Assembly (NCBI GenBank): GCA_009599575.1
Contig: VWND01000064.1
Coordinates: 1,054,001 to 1,118,000 of the forward strand
Source of the DNA: Blumeriella jaapii
Taxonomy: Eukaryota > Ascomycota > Leotiomycetes > Helotiales > Drepanopezizaceae
Length of the DNA: 64,000 nucleotides
Direction of reading: 5' to 3'
Below the pieces are notes generated by a model. The model was not told where the DNA came from, ran no database searches, and saw only the letters and a program-made list of their open reading frames with translations. Made by a program: the position numbers and the translations under genes. This document shows, one piece after another, positions 13,526-25,500 of this stretch (position 1 is the stretch's first letter; every line of letters begins with the position of its first letter).

Positions 13526-14029
13526 CGTGCGCCAATCATCAGTGAGCGCGAGGAAAACTATAGAGAAACGAAGGTATTGATGGGAGGGCTCATTCTCGAG
13601 AGAAGATGGACCAGGTTGTGTGTATGGAGTTGAAGAGGAAGTGCGAATATCTTGAGGAAGCTACGATATGCTCGAAGTTGGGCCTAGCTAGAACTGATGA
13701 AATAAGCCGAGTTCAAATAAACCCGCTCTGGGGGGGGAATTGTGAAGGACGCGAACTTAGAGTCAATGACATAAAGCTGCACATAAACTTCCAAAGAGAC
13801 GATGTCATGAAGATATTCATGATTGCGCGCATGATTATAGCTGCTACGTACACTTCTTGCATCTAATAAGCGACGTCATTAACAATGCTTTCAAAAAAAA
13901 TGGAAGAAGAAGAAGAAACCTTGATACATATATATGGGGAAAAAACGAAAGCGTCTAACGCACATTATCCTACTCACTTACCTGAGAAAAGAAAAGCGAG
14001 CCATGTTGCCATTGCGCCCTATCCCTATC
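13526..14029. other. Intergenic
   Basis: About 500 bp between the GH3-GNAT stop and the SAT4-like start, both on the minus strand. Contains a G8 run near 13730 and an A/GAA-rich stretch near 13895-13920. Expected to hold the SAT4-like promoter. No gene seen. Confidence 0.5.
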
Positions 14030-17020
14030 CTACCACTCGAACGTTTCATACTCCCACGCCACTTCAAACCCCAGATTCTCATAGAAGCCCCTGATGACAA
14101 CCCAATCAACCAGTACCCCCTCTACACCCCGACTTTTCATGTTCTCGATGGCATTTACCAGCAAAGCAAGGCCAATTCCCTTTCCTCTCGACTCTTTATC
14201 AACGCCAACACAGCCTATCAAACCCGTCTTCTCGCCGGATGGCAGCAAATTGATGAATGCGAAATCATCCATAACAACGGCAGACGGCGAGCACATCAGT
14301 GTCCAGCCGACCTGCGCGTTGCTCTCAGGATCGAAAGCGACCATTACTTCGTGGTGTTGATTAGCGGCCGCGAGGCGCTCATAGGCTTCGATCCACCCCT
14401 GCGAAAAGTCAGACATGTCGGTAGACTCGGAGTAGGTACAAAAAGGCTAGGACAATACGTACGATATTTTTGAAGTTTGCACGTTGTTTCGTTATGCATT
14501 CATCGTAGAGTTCCGCAGACCAAGGAGCAAACTTCAGAGGGCATTTGGCGACCCGAGCAAGGACGTCAGGAGGCGCGAGCTCGTTCGTGATACTACGGTA
14601 GAGGTCGCGTGCTGTGGGCTCGATTGGTTTGCGGAAACCTAAAAGACTATCAGCGATGGTGTTTGAAGTAGCAGAAATCCGTGGCTACCTCGGTGTAATA
14701 AGAAGTTCTTCGTCTCCAGGGGAAATTCAATGGGGACAGCAGGCCAGAATCGTGGAAACACAGATCCAATTTGCAGATTCTTCAGGGCCGGGCCTTGAGT
14801 CAACGCTCCTCGAGCTCTTGCTATGAGGGCAGTGCCAAGGCCCTTGCCTCGATATTCGGGTAAGACGCCGACTGCTGTAATCTTGCCGAAGTTGCTGTTA
14901 CCTAGAGTGAAGAAATAAGACATGACGAATCCCTTCTGATGAATAAAATGACGGCCGTGGTCCTGTCGTAAGTTCTGTGCTAAACGTTCCAGCTTCACGG
15001 GCCATCTCGGAAACACCTGCTGCCAGATAGTCCAAATATGACGAACGTCTTCATCTGACTTCGTCGATACTCGAATGTCATGTTTGAGAGGCGGAATGCT
15101 AACTGGAAGTGTGCCGAGCGGCTTCGCTTTACCAAATATAATGTCGACCGCCGAAGAAAATGCTGGGATGGTGGGCTCATATATCGTTACGTAGTTCTTA
15201 ATCCTCTCTCCGTCGTTTAAGAAATCATAAGGATCACAGGTGGCGACCACAATCAGTCGATCTCCAAGTTGCTTCCCGAGTTCGATACCGAAGTTTCTCT
15301 GATGTGGATGTGAGCTGGCGTTTCTAGATGCAAAGATGACGGTGTCTGCTTCTTTGATCAATTTCTCTGTGTCTGTAGAAAGAGGAATGCCGTCGTGGAA
15401 TTGAACCTCTGTGACATTCTGGTCATGAGTACGGAGGACGTCGAGGTAAGTTGGCGGCGTACACGATTCTCGAGTTTTCCCCTCGCCGTTATCACCATCA
15501 ACAGCGCCGCCTCCCTTCGGTGCCTTTTCTGGACTGACGAGCACGATCTTTTTGCCGGGGTTGGACGAGATCGGAAATGTTCCAACAGTACTTCGAACGA
15601 CAGTTGTGCTTTTTGCATATATCTTTGACGCCAGTGCAGATTGTCTGCTATATCTAGCTTCAACATCTGCTAGGCTGAAGGTCGGAGTTGCAACGTTGGC
15701 AATGTACTTTGACTTAAGTGCTTCTACCCGCTCGACGGAAGCCTGGATGGCGTCTTGTGATAGTTCTCCCGACTTCAGAGCTGCCATGACTTGTTCCATC
15801 GCCCCAATCTGCGCCGAAATAGTATGGCATACCATGACGCAGTCAGTTCCGGCCTGAACCTGGTAAGCTTTCCTTCGCGATACTGACATATCGAGTCACT
15901 TGCCTTCAGTGCCATCACCGCACTCCTCTCTGTACCGAAAGTAGCCCTCACTCCGTCCATTTCGAGACAATCACTAACGATGATTCCGTTATACTTCATC
16001 TCTTCGCGGAGAATCTTGATAGCATCCGGATTTAAACTCGCGGGCAGCTTCCTAGATGGGTTTTCATCCTTCAAATCCGGATCTCCGATCCCTGGCAAAG
16101 CAATATGAGCCGTCATAACAGAGTCCACATTTTCAGCGACGGCTCTTCTAAACGGTACCAGCTCGCACGCGTCTAATTCAGGCCTGCTTTTGTCGATCAG
16201 AGGAAGCCCGTAATGAGAGTCGACAGCTGTGTCTCCATGGCCTGGGAAGTGCTTCACACAAGCAATTACGCCTCCCTCCGAGAGGCCTCTGATCTGCGCC
16301 GATACAAATCTGCCCACCGTCTCAGGATTGTCGGAAGGAGAACGGACTCCAATGACGGGATTCTTTGGCTCCGAGTTGACATCTGCGATAGGAGCATAAT
16401 TCATGTTGATACCGAATGACTTTAGAGTTTCAGCCGTAGCGCAAGCTATTTCGTAAGCATTTTTAGCATCTCCTGTGGCTCCCAGTGCCATAGAGCCGGG
16501 AAGCTGGGCAGCAATGGGTGATTTAATGCGAGTGACGATACCATTCTCCTGGTCAATAGCAATGAAGAGTCCTTGTTTATGGCCAGCTCCCTTCGCGATC
16601 TCTTGGAGCGACGATGTAAGGTTATGGAGTTGAGCAGCGCTTTCGACATTCCGTAGAAAGAGGATGATTGCGCCTACTCTGTACGTCTTGATGAGCGTCT
16701 TGATGTCTTCATTTGCCAGGTGACCATGAAACCCAACGATGAAGAGCTGCTCTGAGTTAGAAATTCTTCTTTCTCTTTCTCACACGAAACTCATGTCTCC
16801 CCCACTGTCACCCTGTCCAGGCTGCAAGTAACCTGTGATTTTCTCCTCAGATGCTTGATGATAAGATAACGACACGAAAAACCAATAGAAGAGGAATGTG
16901 TTGGTACTAATTCAAGAAGGGGGGTCTCAGCGAAAGTAGAAATTCAGGCATACATACCTGTCCGACCTTGGTCCTCAGCTCCTCGTCGGACCAGGTTGTG
17001 CTGATGTTCGAGGACGCCAT
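14030..17020 (-). CDS. GH3 beta-N-acetylglucosaminidase fused to tandem GNAT domains
   Basis: Exons 17020-16958, 16746-15904, 15859-14689, 14638-14463 and 14398-14030 join in phase to 873 residues. Residues about 20-350 are a NagZ-type GH3 domain. It has VGQLFIVGFHG, IAIDQENGIVTR, the Asp-His acid/base loop KHFPGHGDTAVDSHYGLP and the nucleophile Asp in IIVSDCLEMDGV. A second GH3 part follows. The C-terminal third has two acetyl-CoA-binding motifs, VLPEYRGKGLG and VDKESRGKGIG, marking two GNAT units. Fungal GH3-GNAT proteins of this layout are known (for example Rhizomucor RmNag); they remove terminal GlcNAc from chitin or glycan fragments. No signal peptide is seen (start MASSNISTTWSDEEL), so it is probably intracellular. 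The intron at 15903-15860 appears to use a GC-AG boundary (AAG|GCAAGT). Confidence 0.92.
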
Positions 17021-17580
17021 TTGGGTGAAGCTGGTTTCGATTTGTTTCCAACTTGAATCAGCTTGAAGGGTCAATTGAAGAATGTTTAAAATGGGACCAA
17101 AGTACAAGAGTACCACAGATATGTACCGGTGACCGACGATGTTATAGATGATGTTCTTATGATTGAGATCAAACAATAGACAAGCATGAAAGTTCAAGAA
17201 CGCTCGAATTAAAGTGTGGCATCGGCCACGTGACTTAGCTTATACAGTCAGTACAGTATCTTCTGCAGATAGCAGCTGTTTAAAAGATGTTGTAAAGATA
17301 GCAGTTCCTTCTGGCAACCGACCGCGGATTGTCACTCCACGTACTATTTGAGAATCACTCACGGTGTTGGTCTCCCTCATCTTTAACACGTCTGCTGTTT
17401 AAATGGTGCTTTGGAGCTCGGGGATGAGGTCTGGAGCATAAGCACATCACAAACATTCATCAATTAACACTGCCGCCCTTCCTTCGGCTGTCCACTCCTC
17501 TTCCCTAAAAAATGACCCCCGACACTTATTTATATAAAAGATACAAAAATTAGATCTGAAATACAATAGAAAGATTAAGC
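17021..17580. other. Intergenic
   Basis: About 560 bp, AT-rich, between the GH3-GNAT start and the tRNA terminator. Presumed promoter of the hydrolase. No gene seen. Confidence 0.5.
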
Positions 17581-17587
17581 AAAAAAA
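17581..17587 (-). terminator. RNA polymerase III T-run
   Basis: Seven consecutive T on the minus strand, nine bases past the tRNA 3' end: a standard Pol III termination signal. Confidence 0.75.
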
Positions 17588-17596
17588 TCACATCTT

Positions 17597-17690
17597 TGCG
17601 TTCGCCGGGAATCGGACCCGGGGCTCATCGAATCTCTGCTGATCGCTCAGAAGATGGCAACGATGAATTTTACCACTAAACCACAAACGC
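17597..17690 (-). tRNA. tRNA-Gly(GCC) with 23-bp intron
   Basis: The minus strand folds as a tRNA. The acceptor stem GCGTTTG pairs with CGAACGC (one T-G wobble) and the D arm is GTTT-AGTGGTA-AAAT. The anticodon stem CATCG/CGATG holds the loop TTGCCAT, which reads anticodon GCC. The T stem CCGGG/CCCGG is perfect. A 23-base intron sits one base 3' of the anticodon, the canonical site. Discriminator base A is at 17597. The T loop reads TCCGATT rather than TTCGATT, so position 55, normally T (pseudouridine), is C. This also alters the internal B-box promoter. Confidence 0.9.
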
Positions 17691-19584
17691 TTGAATGATG
17701 TCTGATGGGTGAGACAATTGTTATATATATGTTCCACAAATTTGTGTCACCCTTTGTGCGGTGTTTAGCGAGGAAGGAACAAAGCACAGCAAAAATGTCG
17801 GTTTAGCATTACAGCGGCAGCTGCAATTGAAAAATGCTATAAAATTGTGAGAACTCTCAGTTTAACACCTTAGTAGTAGTTCCTTCATTTATATGTGTTG
17901 TATTGCGAGTCAGGATTCGAGGTACAGTAATGATGTTCAAAGTTTGGTGATGCTTGATCAGGGCTAGCCTGTGGATAAAGATGATCCAACCACTACTCCG
18001 AATTCACACACACTTTTTAGTTGTTGCCAGACCTAATTTGGAACTTATGAGAGGAATAAGAAGCGGGTAAGATTGAACGAGTCAGCGACGAAGTCACGAA
18101 CTGGGATTTAGATTTTATTGTGTTAGTCAAGTTCAGGCTTGTAGCAGATTATGGGTTCATCGGACGCTTGTTGCTCCTGGCTCTCATCTTTCCTGATCTA
18201 AATTTTGCCTCATGAGAACGAACTCCTCCGGAGAGTTGCTGATTGTTATCATGTTATTGGAAAGCAGAAGACGAGTATTTCCCAAAGAAAAACTTTCCGA
18301 CACTTATTAAAAGAATACAGAAAATTTGTAACGTAACTATCGTAGGTAGCTATATCTCGACAGCACAATTGAACTTTTGCTCGTCTTGACCTTTTTGTGC
18401 TTCGTTCAATGCAGAAATACACTTTTCTAAAGAAAAACAGCGCCACAATGCGTCAGAATGACTCTTGCGTTCGTATCAACTCACTTAGGACATAATTCTT
18501 GACCCAAATGAAATTACACTATTCTTTAATACTACGATGGTCTACTTCACGTAGGTCCTTCTAACCGCCCCGTGGAACCATGTCTCGGGAAGGCTGCTTC
18601 ACCTAAGACGTTACCTAAACACATTTCTTTCAGAGCAACCCTGCCTGGCCCTGAGACATCAACAAGAATAAGGTAAGTACGCGACCACCGGATAGAACGT
18701 CGTCTGGCTTGTCCTGAAGTAGATAAGCCCTTAGGCCTCCAAATATCCATAGTCTGCTGCTTCTAGGCAGAGGTTCCAGCAGAAGCGTTTGTAAGATTGA
18801 TTTTGTCCATTACAATATCAGATACTTTTCCACTGTTGAAATTATCTACATCTGCTTTGCACAAGCAACGACTTCAATGGCAATCACTTCTACCTTCCTC
18901 GATCTACGACATTTCAGTATCATGCATGAGCCACAATTACTTAGTTTGATGGGGTTTCAATAATTTTTTTCACTTCCACCGCTTTTGTGGCTGTCACCGC
19001 ACTCGACGTCTCCCGAGTCTATAACATTTCGTTTGGCCTGTCTCAGGCTCCAAATTACGCTTTTCAATACCGAGGTCAAGATTTCTGGGAGAACCATAGC
19101 CTCTACGAAAACTTGTTCCATGGCCGGCATCATAAAGTACTTCTTGCATTACTCTCGTCTGCCGGGATATTTTCTCATGCTTATTTGCATTTAGTCGAAC
19201 ATCATCGCCAACCGAAGGTAGCACGACCGATCTTCCACCCCCCAAACAACAAAATAATGTGGATTTCGTTCTTTTAACACTATCCTCTCTACTGATTGGT
19301 CTAGCAATCGGCCGGGTACACGCTCGTTTTAAGATCCCACGGCGTCTTGCTTTCACCGCTCGCAGAGACTCGCCTAGGATGTACGGACATTGGATACGGA
19401 TTTTGAGTCTCTTTAACCACTTTTTGTCCGAGTCTTACTTCGATTCGCTTCTCTTTAGCGTGATGACTCACTTTAATCCCAAATCCGAACTTCAAACACA
19501 CATGATTATCTACACTCTTTCAACTCCCCGCTACTCCTCAACACTCTTCCTTTTGCCTCACCTCCAAACTCAAAAGATCTAGTC
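17691..19584. other. Gene-poor, AT-rich stretch
   Basis: About 1.9 kb without a supported gene. The longest open frames lack an ATG or family resemblance. No repeat copy is visible inside the window. It could be old, mutated transposon-derived DNA, but nothing here proves that. Confidence 0.5.
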
Positions 19585-22030
19585 ATGGATCACCTGAATC
19601 CCAAAATCGATGCACTCTCTGAGATATTCAAGCAAAGCCGCTCAAATCTAATATCATGTGAAAAAGAGCAGCGCAGCGGTACGTAAATCGCCCACTATCG
19701 CAGCAGCCAAAACACTTGCTAAGAAAATTTGTTAAAGACTACGAATTCCGTCAGTCCCTTTCCCCAACCGCCCAGCAGGCATGTGAGATAGTCTCCCGTA
19801 TTCGCCTCGCCGAGCACGAAACGATATGGAGCAGCTCCTCTGGCAAAGATCGCTCCGCCCTGGAATCTGAAGAGCTCTTCCCAGGAATGATCTTCAATTC
19901 AGCCAAAAACCACATGAAGACCACGAAATTATGGAAGATCGTGCAGAAGATGCCGAAAGGCTCACTTCTGCACTGCCATCTCGCGGCGACTGTGGATCTG
20001 GAATGGCTCTTCAACGTAGCCATCGAGACGCCGGGCATGGTCATCTCGGCTTCTGAGGCGTTGATTGACAAGCTGGCGAGAGATAAGGCAGAGATCAAGA
20101 TCGAGTTCTCGAAGGTCTACCAAACGGGGCACGAGGAGATTTGGCAAGCCGGGTACAAGCCTGATTTTAAGTATTCGCTCAGCGTTATGGCGCATACTTT
20201 TCCACAAGGTGGTAAAACTGGGTTTCTAGAGTGGATGAAGAATCGATGCTCGATTACACAAACCGAATCGGTGCAGCACCACCTCGGCGTCGATGACATA
20301 TGGCGCAAATTGCAGTCGGCTTTCGTGATGCTCACGCCTATTGCCTACTATGAACCGATCACAAGGAAGCTGATCCGCAGGTTCCTGAAGACGGCCCATG
20401 ATGATGGGATCAAGTGGGTGGAAGTCAGGGGACTGACCAGAGGCTTCAGGTTAGAGGGGCAAGAGAAGTCGACCGAGAACAGACTAGAGCTCGTGAGACT
20501 CTACAAAGAAGAGATTGATCGATTCCTGTACGGAGGCCCGACGATCAAGGTCGAGGAATATAGTACGCTAGAGGCCGAAATACGGCGAACGGCTCAAAGT
20601 CTCGGCCAAGAGCATGTCGAAGGATTCTCCGTTATTTTCGACAAGTTGACATTCTTCCTCCACAGCCGCAGTTACGCCCTCAGAACAGCAGTCAACGCAA
20701 GTGCAACACGAGTCTTGGAAGCGGAAATATTCGACTACTTGACGGACCTCCGGCCAGAAGCCGAAAGATACTTTGTTCCGACCGACGAAGATAGTCCATC
20801 GATTAGCGAAGCGAAGATGTTGATACAGCATATCTTCCTCGTGTTATTCCCTCCTGCACCGAGTAACGGCGAGAAAGGGAGAGGCTTCTGGGGCTGCCGC
20901 ATCATCTGGGACTGTTTCCGCGGCTACGACGACGCCGCCATCCTTGAAGGTACGTCGCTCTCCTACCCATCTTTTCTATCCACCCCAATCCGCTGACATG
21001 CCTCTCGCACGCAGATATGAAACTCTGCCTCCAAGCAAAGACGCTCTACCCCGACCTAATCTCCGGCTACGACCTCGTCGGCCCCGAAGACGCCGGCCGC
21101 AGCCTGGCCTCCCTGACGCCACTCCTCCTCTGGTTCCGCAGCCAGTGCACTGCCCAGAAGCTCTGCATCCCTTTCTTCCTACACGCCGGCGAGACCCTCG
21201 GCTCCGGAACATCCACCGACCAAAACCTGTACGCGCCCCTCCCCTCCCTTGCCCAGAAGTATCCCTAGCAGCCCGTCCATCTCCAGAGAAGAAGAAAAAC
21301 AGAATGCAAGAACAGAAAAGAAAGGACTAAAGAGGGAGAAACCGCCCGCGCAGATTCGACGCCCTCCTCCTCTCCTCCCGCCGTCTCGGCCACGCCTTCT
21401 CCCTCTACAAACACCCGCTGCTCCTCGCGCGCGCCAAGCAGCAGCACGTCCTCGTCGAGTGCTGCCCCATCTCCAACGAGGTTCTGCGCTACACCGCGAG
21501 CGTCGCTTCGCACCCACTGCCCGCGCTGCTCGCGCGTGGCGTCAAGGCCAGCCTGAGCAACGATGACCCGGGCATGATGGGCCAGGGCAGCGGCGGCCTC
21601 AGCTGCGACTTCTGGCAGGCGCTGCAGGGCTGGGATGATCTCGGGTTAGCGGGCCTGGTGAGTGGTTTTGCTTCTCCTTGTCCCCTCCCCATCACCACCT
21701 CCCCTCTTCTTCCTTTCACTCCTTCCATTCCTTCGCCTCTCTTGTTGGATGCCGTAGTTGCACACGGTGCTTGTGCTGGTTGGAGGTATCACAGCCTCCG
21801 AGCCGCAGTAGTGCTAACGTCAAGCCCCTCCCTTGGCCATGAAGGCCTCACTAGCGCAGAATTCCGTCCGCTACTCCGCCTTCACCGACCAGTCCGATAC
21901 CGAATGGCGCGCTGACGTCGTGGCCGGCCCGAGCGGCGCCGGTCTGCGCGCGAGCAGGATCAGGGAGTGGAATGCGGAGTGGGAGGTCTTCTGTGGGTGG
22001 GTGGTTCGCGAGTTTGGTGGGGCAAAGTAG
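19585..22030 (+). CDS. ADGF/CECR1-type adenosine deaminase, five exons
   Basis: Exons 19585-19678, 19738-20949, 21015-21228, 21354-21657 and 21845-22030 join in phase to 669 residues. The metal and catalytic signature of the ADA superfamily is present: MPKGSLLHCHLAAT (HxH), FLHAGETLG (His-Ala-Gly-Glu), RRLGHAF, ECCPISNEVLRYT and LSNDDPGMMGQG (Asp pair). The FWGCRIIWDCFRG stretch and the long N-terminal dimerisation-like region are characteristic of adenosine-deaminase growth factors rather than short ADA. The reaction would be adenosine to inosine plus ammonia, with zinc. Unlike animal ADGF, the start (MDHLNPKIDALSEIF) shows no signal peptide, so an intracellular role is inferred. The fourth intron (187 bp) carries a GCTAAC branch point. 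Confidence 0.9.
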
Positions 22031-22518
22031 TTAAGCGAGGGGATGTCAACAAAGGTGGGAAAGACATGGGATGATGACATTTGAACTACGAGCGGGACCA
22101 ATCTTCAACACGATACGAGATTGCCTGCACTGGAACCAAGGCTGAGTTGAGTGTACGGAGCAGAAACAAATTCAGCTGCATCGTAGAGCCGTTGTCGCAC
22201 AGTAATCTACATTTCGTATCAGCACGCAATTCCATCTGAAAAAGCCTCGGAATTCCTTGGGTACCATTCCGTGGATAAGCTCCGTAGACAAGATGCTGTA
22301 GAGATTCTCGCCATCAAGATAACGCTTAGCCTTATCACAAAGTCTAGGTAGCCCACGCGATGGCCAAAAAAATCAACATCAGTTCAGAAAGTCTAACTAC
22401 GGGTATACGTTTTTCTCTACCTGCCTTCTTCCTCACAATACATCCTCACAAGACTCTCTCACAGACTCATCCTCCATTCTTCCCTTCACTAACCCTGCAA
22501 GGAACCGCAATAGCCTGG
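22031..22518. other. Convergent intergenic, ADGF / LAA1
   Basis: About 490 bp between two facing stop codons. Only 3' UTRs are expected. No gene seen. Confidence 0.6.
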
Positions 22519-25500
22519 CTATACGCCAAAATCCATCCTCAACGCAATACTCGGCTCGCCCTTCCCCTCCTCACTATCCAGCACGACCTTCTGCCGCCCC
22601 TGCAAGATAACACTTTCCATAAAGCCCTTCTGCTCCACGCTTAGGCCGCCTATCACTGCCCTGAACGCCCCTTGATCACCGCCCGCGAGATCTAGCAGTC
22701 GCGCGCTCGTCTCCTTGTACACGCTCTCGCCCTCGCTGCTCGCCCGAGCTAGCAGCATCGGGATAATCACGGACATGGCAATGGGTTTTTGAGGGGAGGG
22801 GAGGGATGTGGTGTACAGTACGAGGGCGTGCGTGACGAGCGCGCGCGCGGATTCGGGGTCCTCCGTTGAAGTGGTGGTTGCGAAAGCTACGAGGCGTGGG
22901 AGCAGGTAGCGGGTTATGCTTTGGTCGGCGGGGGTCTTGGAAGTTGAGAGGAGGAGGGTGCGGATGCAGCCTGCGGAAACTTTGGCAGTCTGTCACTCGA
23001 GTCAATTACAAAGTTTAGTATAAAGGGGGAGATAATGAAGTTGACATACCATGCGATCACTTAGACAATCGACGAGTTCGTCTAAGTAGCGTGTGACAAG
23101 GGGCTCGCTGGCCGACATGTAATTGGCACCACTGGTGAGGAGAACGGTGGATGCCAAGAGGGCGTTCTTGACGCACGGAAGCGAGGTTTCCGACTCTCGC
23201 TTCTGTGCATGGAGGTAAATTGATAGGAAGCGTTTGAGGCATCCCTGGACTTGTACGATACTGGTGTCTGGTTTTCCACTCTTTGTCGGCGGCGACATAC
23301 TGGTCATGAATCGTTTCAAGATGGGCAAAGACTGCGGGACGACTACAGACTGGCAGCTTGCAGTGCCTAGAATGGTGGCAAAAATATGAATGATACAAGC
23401 GTGGAGGTCGGTTTTGATGATTGAGGGGAACACTTCTGCTGCATCGACAAGAGCGTTGAGGGATGTTCGAACAAGACTGACTGCTTCATCTGTCAGTTGA
23501 TGACGAGCTGTTTGCCTAACCTCAATAAGATTTGGCAAGAGGCCTGCTAGCACAAGAACAATGATGCGAGTTAACTCGAACAGCTGCTCGATATCTTCTG
23601 ATAAGTCACCGTCGTCGGGGTCAGAAGCCTTGGTAGCCGATGGATGAGATATACACAGCCCACGAGCGATTTGCACAATGACGCCCTGGACGTCAAGTCC
23701 CTCCGTGAGCACAAGGCGATCGAGTAAGTCCATGGTTTCCGAGAAGATGGCTTCTCGGTAAATGGCATGACCCGAGACACTCGGGTGCAGTATCTTCTTC
23801 AGAGCCTGCAGAATCCCAAGAGTCTGCTCTTTGGTGGCAAGCGCGTCGCTCCCCGGACGAGCAACAAGAGCCTCAAAGGCGATTCCGAACAGGACGAAAA
23901 AGAATGCCACAGGTTCGTCTCGATAGTTGATGTCGTTACCTTTGGAATGACCATTCGTGGCTGGAGCGTCTGCCTCCTTGCCATCAAGCGCGTCGAAGAC
24001 AAACTCACTGTCTTGCTCAATCAGGCTGGCGATAGCATCAACCAGTTTGAGCCAGGACTCTTGATAAAACCTCAGAAGGGTTTCACGGTTCAGAGCAGCA
24101 TAGATGGTATCCAGACTACCAGATAGAGACGGAGGACCAAGGCTCATGCTGATATCTGGCTCGAATCTCAGTCGAGCGAATTCGCGCAAAGAGGCAAGCC
24201 AGAGCGGGGTAAGGATGCCGATGTAGGGTTTGAGAACATCAACGAGATAGTTTTGCTCAGTACTTGCAACTTGAAGTTCTGCCCAGCCCGAGAAAATTGC
24301 CATCTTCACCATCACCTGCGCATTAGAGCTGAGGCCCTTCAAATCTCCAATGGACTGCACTTCAGACTCAGTCGCGAAGTTCTCGAGAGCAGTGACGAGA
24401 GTCTTGAGTATACGACCCATCCGATCAACGTCAGTAACAATGCCAGTCGCGATGAAAGCAGCGCAGACATTAACAGCTTCAGATGCCAACTCAGGCGATG
24501 AATCGGCAGCGAAAGCAGGAGTTAGCGCCGAACTGATCTGAGCTTGATACTGCTCCAGAAGGGGCGCTTCAGCGAAGTCAGGATCAGGAATCTTTCCAAA
24601 CATCTTCAAAACAGCGTCGATGATTTTCAAACCCCAAACTCGAAGCTCTACGACATTGGACGTCGAGGCCGAGAACGCCATGCGGATTACGTCTGCGATC
24701 TTGCGTTGGAGGGCCATCTGTGCTGGTGAAGGTTCATCGGCATCGGGGGCGTTTGCCTTGCTGACAATTGCGAACATCTCGGCTAGACAACTCATCGCGA
24801 AAGTACGGACTTGCCAGCGTAGTGGCTCTTGACCTTGCCCTGCGGTATTTGCACCACCATCTTTTGTAACTCCGGCCGAAACAGCAAAACCGGCCACTTC
24901 TTCGTCTTGCAAATCAGGAACAGCACTTGCCTTGGCTGTTGGCGCAGCTGTCTCCTTGGTTTTTGGCCGGGTCATGGTCAAGACCGTCTGACACCTTTGG
25001 AGCCATCTCGCGGTTTCCGTTAGACAAGACTGACTTAGCCAGTTGCGTATCACGTTCCGGATACCCTCATGATCTGGAGCTGAGTCCAAAGCTAGCCATA
25101 GCTGATCTTCGAAGCCTGCCTCTGCAGCCTTGACAACATCCTCGGAGTTTCGTTTCATCAAGTTATACAGTCCATCGACCGCAATGTCTCTCAGATCTTG
25201 AAACTCGGAGTTAAGGTTCTTTTGCAAGAGAACGACATAGTCTGCGAAGACCATGTGGCCAGGAGCATAGAGCGCCAGGTGCTCGAGGCACCGGAGACTA
25301 CCTCCTTTAACCAGTGGACTGTTTTCCTCTTGGAACAACTGCCCGACAAGGGTGTAGATTAGCTCTCGGGGTTTACTCATGTCTTGTAGATCCGGACCCA
25401 GTACGTTAACCAGCGAGTCGATACATCGCGCTATCACCACTGTAGTCGGATGCTCTAATTCCAAGTTGGATGTCGCGGTCGACGCAACTTCCTCATTATG

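Noticed and set aside
18987..19277. 96-codon plus-strand open frame
   Set aside because: It begins with GTG, has no in-frame upstream ATG and no family resemblance; no splice sites link it to the ADGF gene.
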